From contig DAHUXM010000034.1 in assembly GCA_027307165.1 (NCBI GenBank), positions 432,757 through 496,756 of the forward strand: a stretch of 64,000 nt of DNA, written 5' to 3'. The position numbers were made by a program, and so were the translations under genes. Positions 16,521 to 25,345 of the stretch are shown piece after piece. The notes under the pieces were generated by a model. It was given only the letters and a program-made list of their open reading frames with translations, ran no database searches and was not told the DNA's origin. The stretch comes from Gemmatimonadota bacterium (GTDB lineage: Bacteria > Gemmatimonadota > Gemmatimonadetes > Gemmatimonadales > Gemmatimonadaceae). Numbering within the stretch: the stretch's first letter is position 1; each line of letters opens with the position of its first letter.

Positions 16521-17561
16521 GTGAACGAACTGACGCTGCAAGCATTCGAGCATTTTGTTGGCCGGTTCGGCACCGAGGTAGACACTCGGCTCCGTGAGGC
16601 GCGGACAGCTGAAGACGTCGAGGCAATCCGCGTCGAGTATCTTGGTCGCGCGAATGGCAAGTTGACTGATTATCAGAAACAGATCCCAACGTTTTCAGGC
16701 GAAGAGCGCAAGCTTGCTGGCCAGCAGTTCAACGCCGTCAAGAAGCTGATTGAGGGCCGCCTTGCCGAAACGCTGACGGAGCTCTCGCGTGTCACGCGTT
16801 TGTCAGTCCCCGACGTCGACCTCACCATGCCGTCACGGAGCCAGTTCCGCGGTGCCGAGCATCCTGTGACCGTCGTCATCGAAGAAATCGTCGAGATATT
16901 CCGCGAGATCGGATTCACGGTCGCGACAGGGCCGGAAGCGGAAACCGAGTGGTACAACTTCACCGCGCTCAACTTCCCGCCAGATCACCCGGCGATGGAC
17001 ATGCACGACACCATGTACCTCGCTGAGGACGTGGTGCTTCGCACGCACACGTCGCCGGTGCAGATTCGGTCGCTGCAGGCCGGCCCTCCGCCAATTCGTG
17101 TCGTGATCCCTGGAAACGTGTACCGCCTCGATCCGTTCGACGCGAGTCACGCTCCGATGTTCGCACAGATCGAAGGACTCGCGGTGGATGAGGGAATCAG
17201 CTTCGTCGATCTCAAGGCGACGCTCACGCATTTCGCGACGCGATTCTTCGGCGCGACCCGCACGCGGTTCAGGCCAAGCTACTTCCCGTTCACCGAGCCA
17301 TCCGCAGAGATGGACGTCGAGTGCCGGCTCTGCAAGGGCTCCGGTTGTCCTGCGTGCAAGGGAACCGGCTGGATGGAGATTCTGGGCTCCGGAATGGTGC
17401 ATCCAAACGTGCTCGACGCCGCCGGCGTCGATAGCGAGAAGTACACGGGCTGGGCGTTCGGTATGGGACCCGCTCGCATCGCGCTTCAACGCTACGGCAT
17501 TCCGGACATTCGCGTTCTGTATGACTCCGAAATGCGCTTCCTCGGGCAGGTGGCGCGATGA
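16521..17561 (+). CDS. pheS: Phenylalanine--tRNA ligase alpha subunit
   Basis: PheS is the catalytic half of the alpha2-beta2 enzyme. The 346-residue product has the N-terminal coiled-coil region, HPVTVVIEEIVEIFREIGF (motif 1 region), FTEPSAEMDVEC (motif 2) and GMGPARIALQRYGI (motif 3). A CRLCKGSGCPACKGTGW stretch resembles a zinc-type insert seen in some bacterial PheS. GTG 16521 is the start; no strong ribosome-binding site precedes it. The stop overlaps pheT as ATGA. Confidence 0.96.
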   Translation: MNELTLQAFEHFVGRFGTEVDTRLREARTAEDVEAIRVEYLGRANGKLTDYQKQIPTFSGEERKLAGQQFNAVKKLIEGRLAETLTELSRVTRLSVPDVDLTMPSRSQFRGAEHPVTVVIEEIVEIFREIGFTVATGPEAETEWYNFTALNFPPDHPAMDMHDTMYLAEDVVLRTHTSPVQIRSLQAGPPPIRVVIPGNVYRLDPFDASHAPMFAQIEGLAVDEGISFVDLKATLTHFATRFFGATRTRFRPSYFPFTEPSAEMDVECRLCKGSGCPACKGTGWMEILGSGMVHPNVLDAAGVDSEKYTGWAFGMGPARIALQRYGIPDIRVLYDSEMRFLGQVAR

Positions 17562-19948
17562 ACGCATCGTACGAATGGCTGCGCGAGTTCACCGATTTCG
17601 ACCTAACGCCGGAACAGCTGCGCGATGTGATAACCAGTCGCGCAGCGACGGTCGAGGAGGTGATTTCGCTGCGCGCGGATCTACGCGACGTCGTCGTCGG
17701 GCTGGTGGTCGAGGCCAGGCCGCATCCCAATTCGGATCATCTCTGGGTTACGAAAGTGGACGCCGGGATGGGGGAGCTGCTCGACGTCGTGTGCGGTGCA
17801 CCCAACGTCCAGGCCGGCTCGAAGTACCCCTTCGCGCCATCCGGCTCGACGCTGCCCGGCGGTCTCAAGCTCGAGCGCCGCAAGATACGTGGCGAGACTT
17901 CAAACGGAATGCTGTGCTCGGCACGCGAGCTCGCGCTCGGCACCGAGCACGACGGCATCCTGACGCTGCACACGGATGCCGCGCCCGGCACGCCGTTTCT
18001 CGACGCATTTCCCGCCGGCGATACGCGCTTTGTCGTGGACGTGCTTCCCAATCGCCCGGATCTGCTGTCGCACGAAGGGCTCGCGCGCGAGATCTCTGCG
18101 TACACGGGCAACGACCTGCACATGCCCGAACATCCCGGCATGTCGGCTGCTCCCGCGTTCGAGCACGGTACCAGCGACGGAAGCACCGGCGGCGTTCGCG
18201 TCTCCATCGATGAGCCGTCCGCGTGTCCTTTGTACACTGCGACGGTGATTCGCGGCGTCAGGATCGAGCAGAGCCCCGAGTGGCTTGCGAATCGCCTGAT
18301 CAGTATTGGATTGCGGCCGATCAACAACGTCGTCGACGCGACCAATTACATGCTGCACGGCTTTGGTCAGCCGATGCACGCGTTCGATCTCGATCGCTTG
18401 CGTGGGCCTGAAATTCACGTGCGCAATGCCCGGCCTGGCGAGCGAATCACGACGCTGGATGGCGTCGAGCGCAAACTCGATCCGACCATGACCGTGATCG
18501 CGGACGCCGATCGTGCGCAGGCCATTGCGGGAGTGATCGGTGGCAGTGAGAGTGCCGTGTCGGATGCCACCAGCAACATTCTGCTCGAAGTCGCGGTGTT
18601 CGATCCTCGCTCGGTGCGCTCGACGCGTCGCGCGCTCGGCACATCCACCGATGCGAGTTATCGCTTCGAGCGGGCACTCGACGCGCATGCGTCCGCTGAG
18701 CTCGCGCGCTATGCAGCGGCGCTCATCATATCGCTCGCAGGCGGACGTGTCGACGGCGCGCCGATCGCGGTCGGTTCGCCGGGACCATCGCCGCATCAGT
18801 TGTCGCTTCGCGTATCGCGCGTCGCGAAGATTCTTGGCGAGCATGTCTCCGCGCCAGAGTGCATGCGTCTGCTTGGCAGCGTCGGCTTCGGAGTCAACTC
18901 CGGCGAGAACGAAATGCTGCGCGTCACGCCGCCACGCTGGCGCTCCGACGTCGCGCTCGAGGTGGATCTGATCGAGGAAGTCGCGCGGTTGCGTGGCTAC
19001 GATTCGTTCTCCGACCAGCTGCGTCCATTCAGGGTCGGTTCCGCGCCGGACTCGCCCGCATACGTCGTCACGCGCCGCGTGACGCGTGCGCTCGTCGAAG
19101 CCGGCATGATGGAGGTTCGCCCGATTCCATTTGTCGCGGATGCGGGCGAGCACGGTGTGCGCGTTCTGAATCCGCTGGCGGAGAGCGAGGCGTTGCTCCG
19201 AACCAGCGCGCTCCAGACGCTCGCGCGCCGCGTCGAGCACAACTTCGCGCACATGACGCGCAACGTTCGGCTGTTCGAGGTCGGTGTCGTCTTCAGTCGT
19301 GGCCCGGATGACCGGATTCCCGTGGAGCGGACCGTCACCGCTGCTGTGATATCGGGCGACCGCAGTCCCGCGCATTTCACCGATCCGAGGCCGGCGCAAA
19401 TGGACATATGGGACGCGAAATGGATCGCCGAGACCATAGTTCGTTCCGCGTTCGGCCAGTCCGGTCAGTCGGGTCCGGAGCTGCAGCCCAATGCCGCGCG
19501 CGATGGCTGGGATGTCGTTCACGACGGCTCGACGATCGGGACCGTCGGACCGATCCCGGTCGACGCGCCGGTCTGGGCGCCCCCGGTCTTCGGGATCGAG
19601 ATCGACCTTACGGCGGCGTTCGGCATCGTGCCGGAGCCCGTTGTTTATCGTCCGCTACCCGTCACCCCCGCTGCCGAATTCGACCTGGCGCTGCTGGTAC
19701 CGGCCGACGTCGTTGCCGCTGACGTCGCCCGCGTCATCAGAACGAATTCCGGCGAGATGCTGGAATCGCTCGTTCCTTTCGACGAATTTCGAGGTGCAGG
19801 GGTGGGCGACGGATATCGGAGTATTGCCTGGCGCTTGACGTTCAGGCATCCAGAGCGCACCCTACGCGACAAGGAAATCGAAGGCCGCCGCGCGCGAATC
19901 CTGCGCGCCCTCAACGAGGAGCTCGGTGTCAGACCACGCACTACCTGA
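17558..19948 (+). CDS. pheT: Phenylalanine--tRNA ligase beta subunit
   Basis: The 796-residue beta subunit has an N-terminal tRNA-binding OB domain (HPNSDHLWVTKVD, CGAPNV), the B3/B4 editing region (PNRPDLLSHEGLAREI), B5 and a C-terminal anticodon-binding FDX-ACB domain ending near RILRALNEELGVRP. Length and domain order are standard. It overlaps pheS at the start and a small coiled-coil gene at the stop by 23 bp. Confidence 0.96.
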   Translation: MNASYEWLREFTDFDLTPEQLRDVITSRAATVEEVISLRADLRDVVVGLVVEARPHPNSDHLWVTKVDAGMGELLDVVCGAPNVQAGSKYPFAPSGSTLPGGLKLERRKIRGETSNGMLCSARELALGTEHDGILTLHTDAAPGTPFLDAFPAGDTRFVVDVLPNRPDLLSHEGLAREISAYTGNDLHMPEHPGMSAAPAFEHGTSDGSTGGVRVSIDEPSACPLYTATVIRGVRIEQSPEWLANRLISIGLRPINNVVDATNYMLHGFGQPMHAFDLDRLRGPEIHVRNARPGERITTLDGVERKLDPTMTVIADADRAQAIAGVIGGSESAVSDATSNILLEVAVFDPRSVRSTRRALGTSTDASYRFERALDAHASAELARYAAALIISLAGGRVDGAPIAVGSPGPSPHQLSLRVSRVAKILGEHVSAPECMRLLGSVGFGVNSGENEMLRVTPPRWRSDVALEVDLIEEVARLRGYDSFSDQLRPFRVGSAPDSPAYVVTRRVTRALVEAGMMEVRPIPFVADAGEHGVRVLNPLAESEALLRTSALQTLARRVEHNFAHMTRNVRLFEVGVVFSRGPDDRIPVERTVTAAVISGDRSPAHFTDPRPAQMDIWDAKWIAETIVRSAFGQSGQSGPELQPNAARDGWDVVHDGSTIGTVGPIPVDAPVWAPPVFGIEIDLTAAFGIVPEPVVYRPLPVTPAAEFDLALLVPADVVAADVARVIRTNSGEMLESLVPFDEFRGAGVGDGYRSIAWRLTFRHPERTLRDKEIEGRRARILRALNEELGVRPRTT

Positions 19949-20219
19949 GAATCCGCAGTTCGCCCAGCTTGGCCGCCTCGTGCGCCGCCTGGGCGAGGAG
20001 CTGGCGAGCTATCGCAAGCGCGCATTGAGCGCCGAGGCTCGGCTCCGCACGGTCGAAGACGAGGCTGCCCGCGTTGCTGGAACGTCGCCTCAGCGCGTGC
20101 TGGAGCTGGAGCGCGAGAACGAGGAGCTCAATCGCAGGCTCAAGGTCGCCAGGACGCGTACGGAGAAGATGCTCGCGCGTGTCCGGTTCCTCAAACAACA
20201 GCGGGACGGCACGGCATGA
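19926..20219 (+). CDS. Coiled-coil protein of unknown function upstream of zapA
   Basis: I do not recognise this 97-residue protein. It is almost wholly helical and charged, with ELERENEELNRRLKVARTR a clear coiled coil. It starts with GTG inside pheT and its stop overlaps the zapA ATG (ATGA). The position before zapA and the coiled-coil character suggest, by context only, a small cell-division or structural partner. Gene spacing and codon use support it being real. Confidence 0.65.
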   Translation: MSDHALPENPQFAQLGRLVRRLGEELASYRKRALSAEARLRTVEDEAARVAGTSPQRVLELERENEELNRRLKVARTRTEKMLARVRFLKQQRDGTA

Positions 20220-20515
20220 CCAAAGCAAAGACCACCACCGTCCGCGTCACCATACTCGGCGACGACTACACGCTGCGTTCCGCGACGTCCGCGGAAGAGA
20301 CCCAGGCGATCGCAAAGCAGGTCGATCAGTCGATCCGCGAGATAATGCAGTCAGGTCTGGTGGTGGAGACCCACAAGGCCGCAATTCTGGCCTGTCTCCG
20401 CATGGCCGGCGAGCTGGCCCAGGTCCAGGCCGAAGCCGCAGAGCTTGCTGCCCAGATGACCGCCCTCAGTCAGGAGATCCGGCCGTGGCTGCCACCGGCC
20501 AAGCGTTACGATTAG
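20216..20515 (+). CDS. zapA: Cell division protein ZapA
   Basis: ZapA binds and bundles FtsZ protofilaments. The 99-residue protein has the N-terminal VRVTILGDDYTLRS beta-hairpin motif typical of the family and a C-terminal helical coiled coil. It overlaps the upstream coiled-coil gene by ATGA and lies 9 bp before rny. Sequence conservation in this family is low, so identity rests on the N-terminal motif, size and helix pattern. Confidence 0.85.
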   Translation: MTKAKTTTVRVTILGDDYTLRSATSAEETQAIAKQVDQSIREIMQSGLVVETHKAAILACLRMAGELAQVQAEAAELAAQMTALSQEIRPWLPPAKRYD

Positions 20516-20524
20516 CTTCCAAAG

Positions 20525-22114
20525 ATGGACTTCACGGCTATTTTGGCCGCGGGCGCGATTCTTGTGCTGGTCGCCGGCTGCGGCCTTTTTTTCGTCATAG
20601 GGCGTAAAGCTGGTACCAGAGTAGAGGCGGAACGGCAGCAGGCAGCCGGTGCTTCTGCCGAACAAACAGCGAAGCGCATTGTCAGTGATGCTGAACGTGA
20701 CGCACAGGCTCTTCGCAAGACCGCCGTACTGGAAGGAAAGGAAGAACTCATCCGGCTCCGCGAGGAGTGGGAAGCGGAAGCGCGAAAGCGTCGCGAGGAC
20801 GTCGAAGGCGACGAACGGCGGTTGCAGGAGCGCGCCGGAACGATCGAGCGCAAGGCCGACGCACTGGAGCAGCGCGAGCGCGATATCAAACGCACCGCGT
20901 CGGAGATCACGACGCGGGAAAGCAAGCTCGGCGAACGGCAGGCGGAGCTGGACCGGCTCATCGCCGACGAGCGACGCCGGCTCGAGACGCTGGCCGGCAT
21001 GTCCGCGGCAGATGCCAAGAACGAGTTGATAAAGCGGCTCGAAGAAGAGGCACATGCCGATGCCGCCAATCGCGTGCGAGTCATTCGCGAGGAATCGCGG
21101 CGCAACGCCGAGCGGGAGGCGAAAAAGATCATCGCACTGGCGATTCAGCGGATAGCCGCCGAGCAGACCGTGGAGACCACGGTCTCGACCGTCGCCCTTC
21201 CAAACGATGAAATGAAGGGGCGGATCATCGGCCGCGAAGGACGTAACATTCGCGCCTTCGAGCTGGCGACCGGCGTGGACGTGATCATCGACGATACGCC
21301 GGATACGGTCGTGGTGAGCTGCTTCGAGCCGATGCGGCGCGAGATTGCGCGCATGGCGCTGGAGAAGCTGGTGGCAGACGGGCGGATCCATCCAGGGCGC
21401 ATCGAGGAAGTCGTAACCAAGGCGCGCGAGGAAGTGGACAAGGCATTGATCGAGACTGGCGAGCGTGCGGCGTACGAGAGCGGCGTCCACGGATTGCACC
21501 CCGAGCTGCTCAAGCTCATCGGGCGTATGAAGTGGCGCACGAGTTACGGCCAGAACATCCTCAATCATTCCAAGGAAGTCGCCTGGCTGGCGGGCATCAT
21601 GGCTGCGGAGCTGGGACTGGACGTGGCGATGGCGCGTCGGGGCGCATTGCTGCACGACGTCGGCAAGGTGCTCACGCACGAACATGAAGGGACGCACGTG
21701 CAGCTGGGCGTCGAGATGGCCACCAAGTACGGCGAGCACCCGCTGGTCGTTAACGCGATCGCTGCACACCATGACGACGTTCCGCACGAGAGCGAGATAT
21801 CCGTGCTCGTCCAGGCAGCAGATGCGATAAGTGGCGCGCGTCCCGGTGCACGTCGCGAATCATTCGAGACGTATGTGAAGAGGCTGGAAGGAATCGAGCG
21901 GATCGCGTCGGACTATCGCGGTGTCGAGAAGGTGTTCGCAATCCAGGCGGGACGCGAGGTTCGCGTGATCGTGACACCGGACGTGATCGATGATCCTCGC
22001 ATGGAGACCCTGTCGGAGGAAATCGCCTTGAGGATCGAGCGCGAGCTGCAGTATCCGGGTCAGATCAAGGTCGTATTGATTCGTGAAACGAGGGCCGTCG
22101 GAATTGCCCGCTGA
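20525..22114 (+). CDS. rny: Ribonuclease Y
   Basis: RNase Y is a membrane-anchored endoribonuclease that starts mRNA decay. The 529-residue protein has one N-terminal membrane helix (about 4-25), a long coiled coil (about 35-200), a KH domain with [15 protein letters not shown], and an HD domain with [14 protein letters not shown] and LLHDVGK as metal-binding motifs. The C-terminal [12 protein letters not shown] is also typical. It overlaps folD. Confidence 0.96.
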   Translation: MDFTAILAAGAILVLVAGCGLFFVIGRKAGTRVEAERQQAAGASAEQTAKRIVSDAERDAQALRKTAVLEGKEELIRLREEWEAEARKRREDVEGDERRLQERAGTIERKADALEQRERDIKRTASEITTRESKLGERQAELDRLIADERRRLETLAGMSAADAKNELIKRLEEEAHADAANRVRVIREESRRNAEREAKKIIALAIQRIAAEQTVETTVSTVALPNDEMKGRIIGREGRNIRAFELATGVDVIIDDTPDTVVVSCFEPMRREIARMALEKLVADGRIHPGRIEEVVTKAREEVDKALIETGERAAYESGVHGLHPELLKLIGRMKWRTSYGQNILNHSKEVAWLAGIMAAELGLDVAMARRGALLHDVGKVLTHEHEGTHVQLGVEMATKYGEHPLVVNAIAAHHDDVPHESEISVLVQAADAISGARPGARRESFETYVKRLEGIERIASDYRGVEKVFAIQAGREVRVIVTPDVIDDPRMETLSEEIALRIERELQYPGQIKVVLIRETRAVGIAR

Positions 22115-22991
22115 ACTGATAGACGGAACCGCTATCGCCGCGCGGATCCGCGGCGAGGTGAGTGCGGAAGTCGCGACGCTGAAGGCTACGGGCGTCGTGC
22201 CAAAGCTCACCGTCGTGCTCATTGGCGACGATCCCGCGAGCGCCGTGTACGTCGCTGGCAAGGCGCGTGCGTGTATCGAAGTCGGTATGGAGGAGGATAC
22301 GATTCGCCTGCCGGCATCGACGTCACAACATGAGTTGATGGAGTTGCTCGATCGGCTGAATGGCGATTCGTCGGTGCACGGGATTCTCGTGCAGTCGCCC
22401 TTTCCCCGACAGATCGAACCGGGAGCGGTAATCCGTCGGATAGATCCGGCCAAGGACGTCGACGGTTTTCATCCTGTCAATGTCGGGAAGCTCTTTGCCG
22501 GCGACCGCGATGGATTCGTTCCGTGCACTCCGGCCGGAATCCAGCAACTGCTGCGTCAGTCCAATGTGACGACGCACGGGCTGCATTGCGTCGTCGTCGG
22601 CCGGAGCAACATCGTCGGCAAGCCCATGGCCGCGTTGATGCTGCAGGATGCACCGACGGCCAACTGCACTGTTACCATCTGTCATCGCTACACGCGCGAC
22701 CTCGGGTCGTTCACGCGTTGCGCAGACATTCTCATCACCGCAGTGGGTCGGCCGGGTCTCATAACGGCTGACATGATCAAACCCGGCGCCGCTGTGCTCG
22801 ACGTCGGCATCACGAGAATTCCTGATGCGACACGGAAGAGCGGCACGCGCCTCGTGGGCGACGTCGATTTCGAGGCCGCGCGTCAAGTCGCGGGTCTCAT
22901 TACACCCGTCCCAGGCGGTGTCGGACCGATGACGATCGCGATGTTGCTGCGCAATACCGTCCGCGCAGCGCAGCGTCTGGCGGCCGCGTGA
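22104..22991 (+). CDS. folD: Methylenetetrahydrofolate dehydrogenase/cyclohydrolase FolD
   Basis: This bifunctional enzyme interconverts 5,10-methylene- and 10-formyl-tetrahydrofolate. [13 protein letters not shown] holds the catalytic lysine region, and [36 protein letters not shown] and [11 protein letters not shown] are family signatures. TTG 22104 has GAGGG 8 bp upstream and gives the family N-terminus ([11 protein letters not shown]); GTG 22083 would add seven residues without a site. Either start overlaps the end of rny. Confidence 0.95.
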   Translation: MPAELIDGTAIAARIRGEVSAEVATLKATGVVPKLTVVLIGDDPASAVYVAGKARACIEVGMEEDTIRLPASTSQHELMELLDRLNGDSSVHGILVQSPFPRQIEPGAVIRRIDPAKDVDGFHPVNVGKLFAGDRDGFVPCTPAGIQQLLRQSNVTTHGLHCVVVGRSNIVGKPMAALMLQDAPTANCTVTICHRYTRDLGSFTRCADILITAVGRPGLITADMIKPGAAVLDVGITRIPDATRKSGTRLVGDVDFEAARQVAGLITPVPGGVGPMTIAMLLRNTVRAAQRLAAA

Positions 22992-22998
22992 GCTCCGC

Positions 22999-24237
22999 GT
23001 GATGAGACGCTCATACGGCTCCCGCGTGCCGCGCTCCGGTGTCGAGTTCGATCTGTTCGGGTCTGGATCCGGCGCGACACCAATCGTCGCGCCGGCAACA
23101 CCGGGCTCATCTCCCGAAACGGCGATACCGGTCGCGTCGTTGACCGAGACCGCGCGCGCTGTGATCGAGGGCTCGTTCTCTCCGCTGTGGGTGCGCGGCG
23201 AGGTCAGCGACTTCAAGCGCCACCGAAACGGGCACTGGTACTTCTGCCTCCGCGATGCTTCCGCGCAGGTGCGCTGCGTGGTATGGTCACGCAGCCAGCG
23301 CGGAATTCCCGCGTCGCCGGACGAGGGGATGGAAGTCACCGCGTTTGGCCAGCTCACGGTGTATTCGGCGCGCGGAGAGATGCATCTCAACGTCACCGCT
23401 CTCGATGCGATTGGCGATGGGCTCTGGCGCAAGGCGATGGAAGAAACGCGAATGCGTCTCGACCGTGAAGGCCTGCTCGCTCCGGAGCGCAAGCGCGCCC
23501 TTCCGTCGGCGCCGACGCGGGTCGGCATGGTTACCAGCCCGGATGGTGCGGCACTGCGCGACGTCATCTCTGTCATTCGTCGCCGCGCGCCGCACGTGAG
23601 TCTCGTGGTGAGCGCTGCGACGGTGCAGGGCCCCGGTGCACCTGCTGAAATCGTCGCCGCCATCCAGCGCATTTGCCGCTTCGGCGAGATCGACGTTCTG
23701 ATCGTCGGACGCGGTGGCGGTGCACGCGAGGACTTGTGGGCGTTCAATAGCGAAGCCGTAGCGCGCGCAATAGCGGACTCCACGGTTCCCGTGATCTCAG
23801 GTGTCGGTCACGAGATCGACGTGACGATTGCAGATCTCATCGCCGATCATCGCGCCGCGACGCCATCCGCTGCGGCGGAAGCAGCAGTACCGATGCGGAG
23901 CGACCTGCTGGCAGCGCTGCGCGACATGAGCGACGAGTTGTGTGCGTCGCTGGCCGAGCGAGCGTCGCGGGCCCGCTCCGATCTCGAGAGCGGGGCCATG
24001 GCGCTCCGGCGTGCCGCGTCGATCGATGCCGAGCGGCGGCGCGCGGCGATCAGCGCAACCGCCGGTCGTCTCAACGCGCTCAGTCCGCTCGCGACGCTTG
24101 CGCGAGGCTACGCGGTCGCTCGCGACCCGGTCTCCAGGGCAACGCTCGCAAGCGTCGCCGACTTCAAGCCCGGCGCGCCTTTCACTCTCACATTGCGCGA
24201 CGGTGACGTCGCCGCGCGGGTCGCGGACAAGCCATGA
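22999..24237 (+). CDS. xseA: Exodeoxyribonuclease VII large subunit
   Basis: XseA is the catalytic subunit of exonuclease VII, which degrades single-stranded DNA from both ends. An N-terminal OB fold is visible (SPLWVRGEVSDFKRHRNGHW), followed by the catalytic core with GAALRDVI, VGRGGGAREDLWAFN and PVISGVGHEIDVTIAD, then a coiled-coil region. The 412-residue length is normal. About 40 extra low-complexity residues precede the OB fold. The stop overlaps xseB by ATGA. Confidence 0.95.
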   Translation: MMRRSYGSRVPRSGVEFDLFGSGSGATPIVAPATPGSSPETAIPVASLTETARAVIEGSFSPLWVRGEVSDFKRHRNGHWYFCLRDASAQVRCVVWSRSQRGIPASPDEGMEVTAFGQLTVYSARGEMHLNVTALDAIGDGLWRKAMEETRMRLDREGLLAPERKRALPSAPTRVGMVTSPDGAALRDVISVIRRRAPHVSLVVSAATVQGPGAPAEIVAAIQRICRFGEIDVLIVGRGGGAREDLWAFNSEAVARAIADSTVPVISGVGHEIDVTIADLIADHRAATPSAAAEAAVPMRSDLLAALRDMSDELCASLAERASRARSDLESGAMALRRAASIDAERRRAAISATAGRLNALSPLATLARGYAVARDPVSRATLASVADFKPGAPFTLTLRDGDVAARVADKP

Positions 24238-24446
24238 GCTACGAAAAGCGAGTCGAGCGGTTGCGGGAAATAGTCGCAGATCTCGAAGGCGATGGACTGC
24301 CTTTGGACAAGGCGCTCAAGCTGTTCGAGGAAGGGATCGAGATACTGCGGCTCGCATCCGACGAACTGACCAGCGCCGAGGGACGCGTTCAACTGCTCAT
24401 CGAGAGCGCGGAAGGCGTCTTCGAGACACGCGAGATCGATGTCTGA
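24234..24446 (+). CDS. xseB: Exodeoxyribonuclease VII small subunit
   Basis: The 70-residue helical protein has the family pattern YEKRVERLREIVADLE and LPLDKALKLFEEGIEI. It binds several copies per XseA and is needed for activity. It overlaps xseA by 4 bp and the prenyltransferase gene by 8 bp; the xseA-xseB-ispA order is widely conserved. Confidence 0.93.
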   Translation: MSYEKRVERLREIVADLEGDGLPLDKALKLFEEGIEILRLASDELTSAEGRVQLLIESAEGVFETREIDV

Positions 24447-25338
24447 GCCAAACCTGGCCGTGGACTTCGGATCCGACCGCAGCTACATCGACGCTGCGCT
24501 CGGCGCGGCCTGCGAGACGCTCCCGCCAATGCCGCGACGTCTCGACAGGGCCGTCCGCTACGCTCTTTCCGGGCCCGGCAAGCGTCTGCGTGGCATTCTC
24601 GTCGCAGCGTCGTACCGTGCAGCTGGCGGCGGGGGCAACGTCTACGGTCTGGCGGCTGCTGTGGAGATGCTGCACGCGTATTCCCTCGCCCACGACGATC
24701 TACCCTGCATGGATGACGACGACATGCGGCGCGGTCGTCCGACCGCGCACAAGGCGTGCGGCGTCCCGGCGACTGTCGTCGCAGGCGTAGCGATCATCCC
24801 GATCGCTGGCGCGGCCGCCGCGCGCTCGGTGCGCGGTATGTACGGCGGCGCTCCGCGCGCAGCGCCAATCGTCGCCGTGCTCATGCAGGCGGCCGGCGCC
24901 AGTGGTATGATTGGAGGACAGCTGCACGACCTCATTGCCGAAGACATTCCGGCAGATTCGCTCGAAAAGCTGGAACGGATTCACCGTGCGAAGACAGGTG
25001 CACTGATGGCCGCGTCGGCAAAGGTGGGCGGCATGGCTGCAGGTGCGGCCGGCCCCGCCGTGGGCGCGCTTGGAAGCTTCGGTGCCGACATTGGCCTCGC
25101 GTTCCAGATAGTGGACGACGTGCTCGACGTTACTTCCTCTTCCGACGCGCTCGGCAAGACGGCTGGGCGTGACGCGGAGCTGGGCAAGAGCACATATCCG
25201 GCATTGCTGGGTGTGAATGGTGCAATGGATCGTGCCGTTGCCCTCGCAAGGCAGGGTTGCAACACGTTGCAGGAACACAACCTGCTCAGCCAGGAGCTTC
25301 GACACCTGGCCGATCTGGTGATTACTCGCACGCACTGA
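24439..25338 (+). CDS. ispA: Polyprenyl (farnesyl/geranylgeranyl) diphosphate synthase
   Basis: The enzyme condenses isopentenyl diphosphate with allylic diphosphates. The first aspartate-rich motif is DDLPCMDDDDMRRG, in the bacterial FPP/GGPP synthase form, and the second is FQIVDDVLD; GPGKRLRG and GGQLHDL are also present. Chain length cannot be fixed from sequence alone. It sits between xseB and dxs, the usual place for ispA, and supplies undecaprenyl, quinone or carotenoid precursors. Confidence 0.9.
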   Translation: MSEPNLAVDFGSDRSYIDAALGAACETLPPMPRRLDRAVRYALSGPGKRLRGILVAASYRAAGGGGNVYGLAAAVEMLHAYSLAHDDLPCMDDDDMRRGRPTAHKACGVPATVVAGVAIIPIAGAAAARSVRGMYGGAPRAAPIVAVLMQAAGASGMIGGQLHDLIAEDIPADSLEKLERIHRAKTGALMAASAKVGGMAAGAAGPAVGALGSFGADIGLAFQIVDDVLDVTSSSDALGKTAGRDAELGKSTYPALLGVNGAMDRAVALARQGCNTLQEHNLLSQELRHLADLVITRTH

Positions 25339-25345
25339 CAGGCAG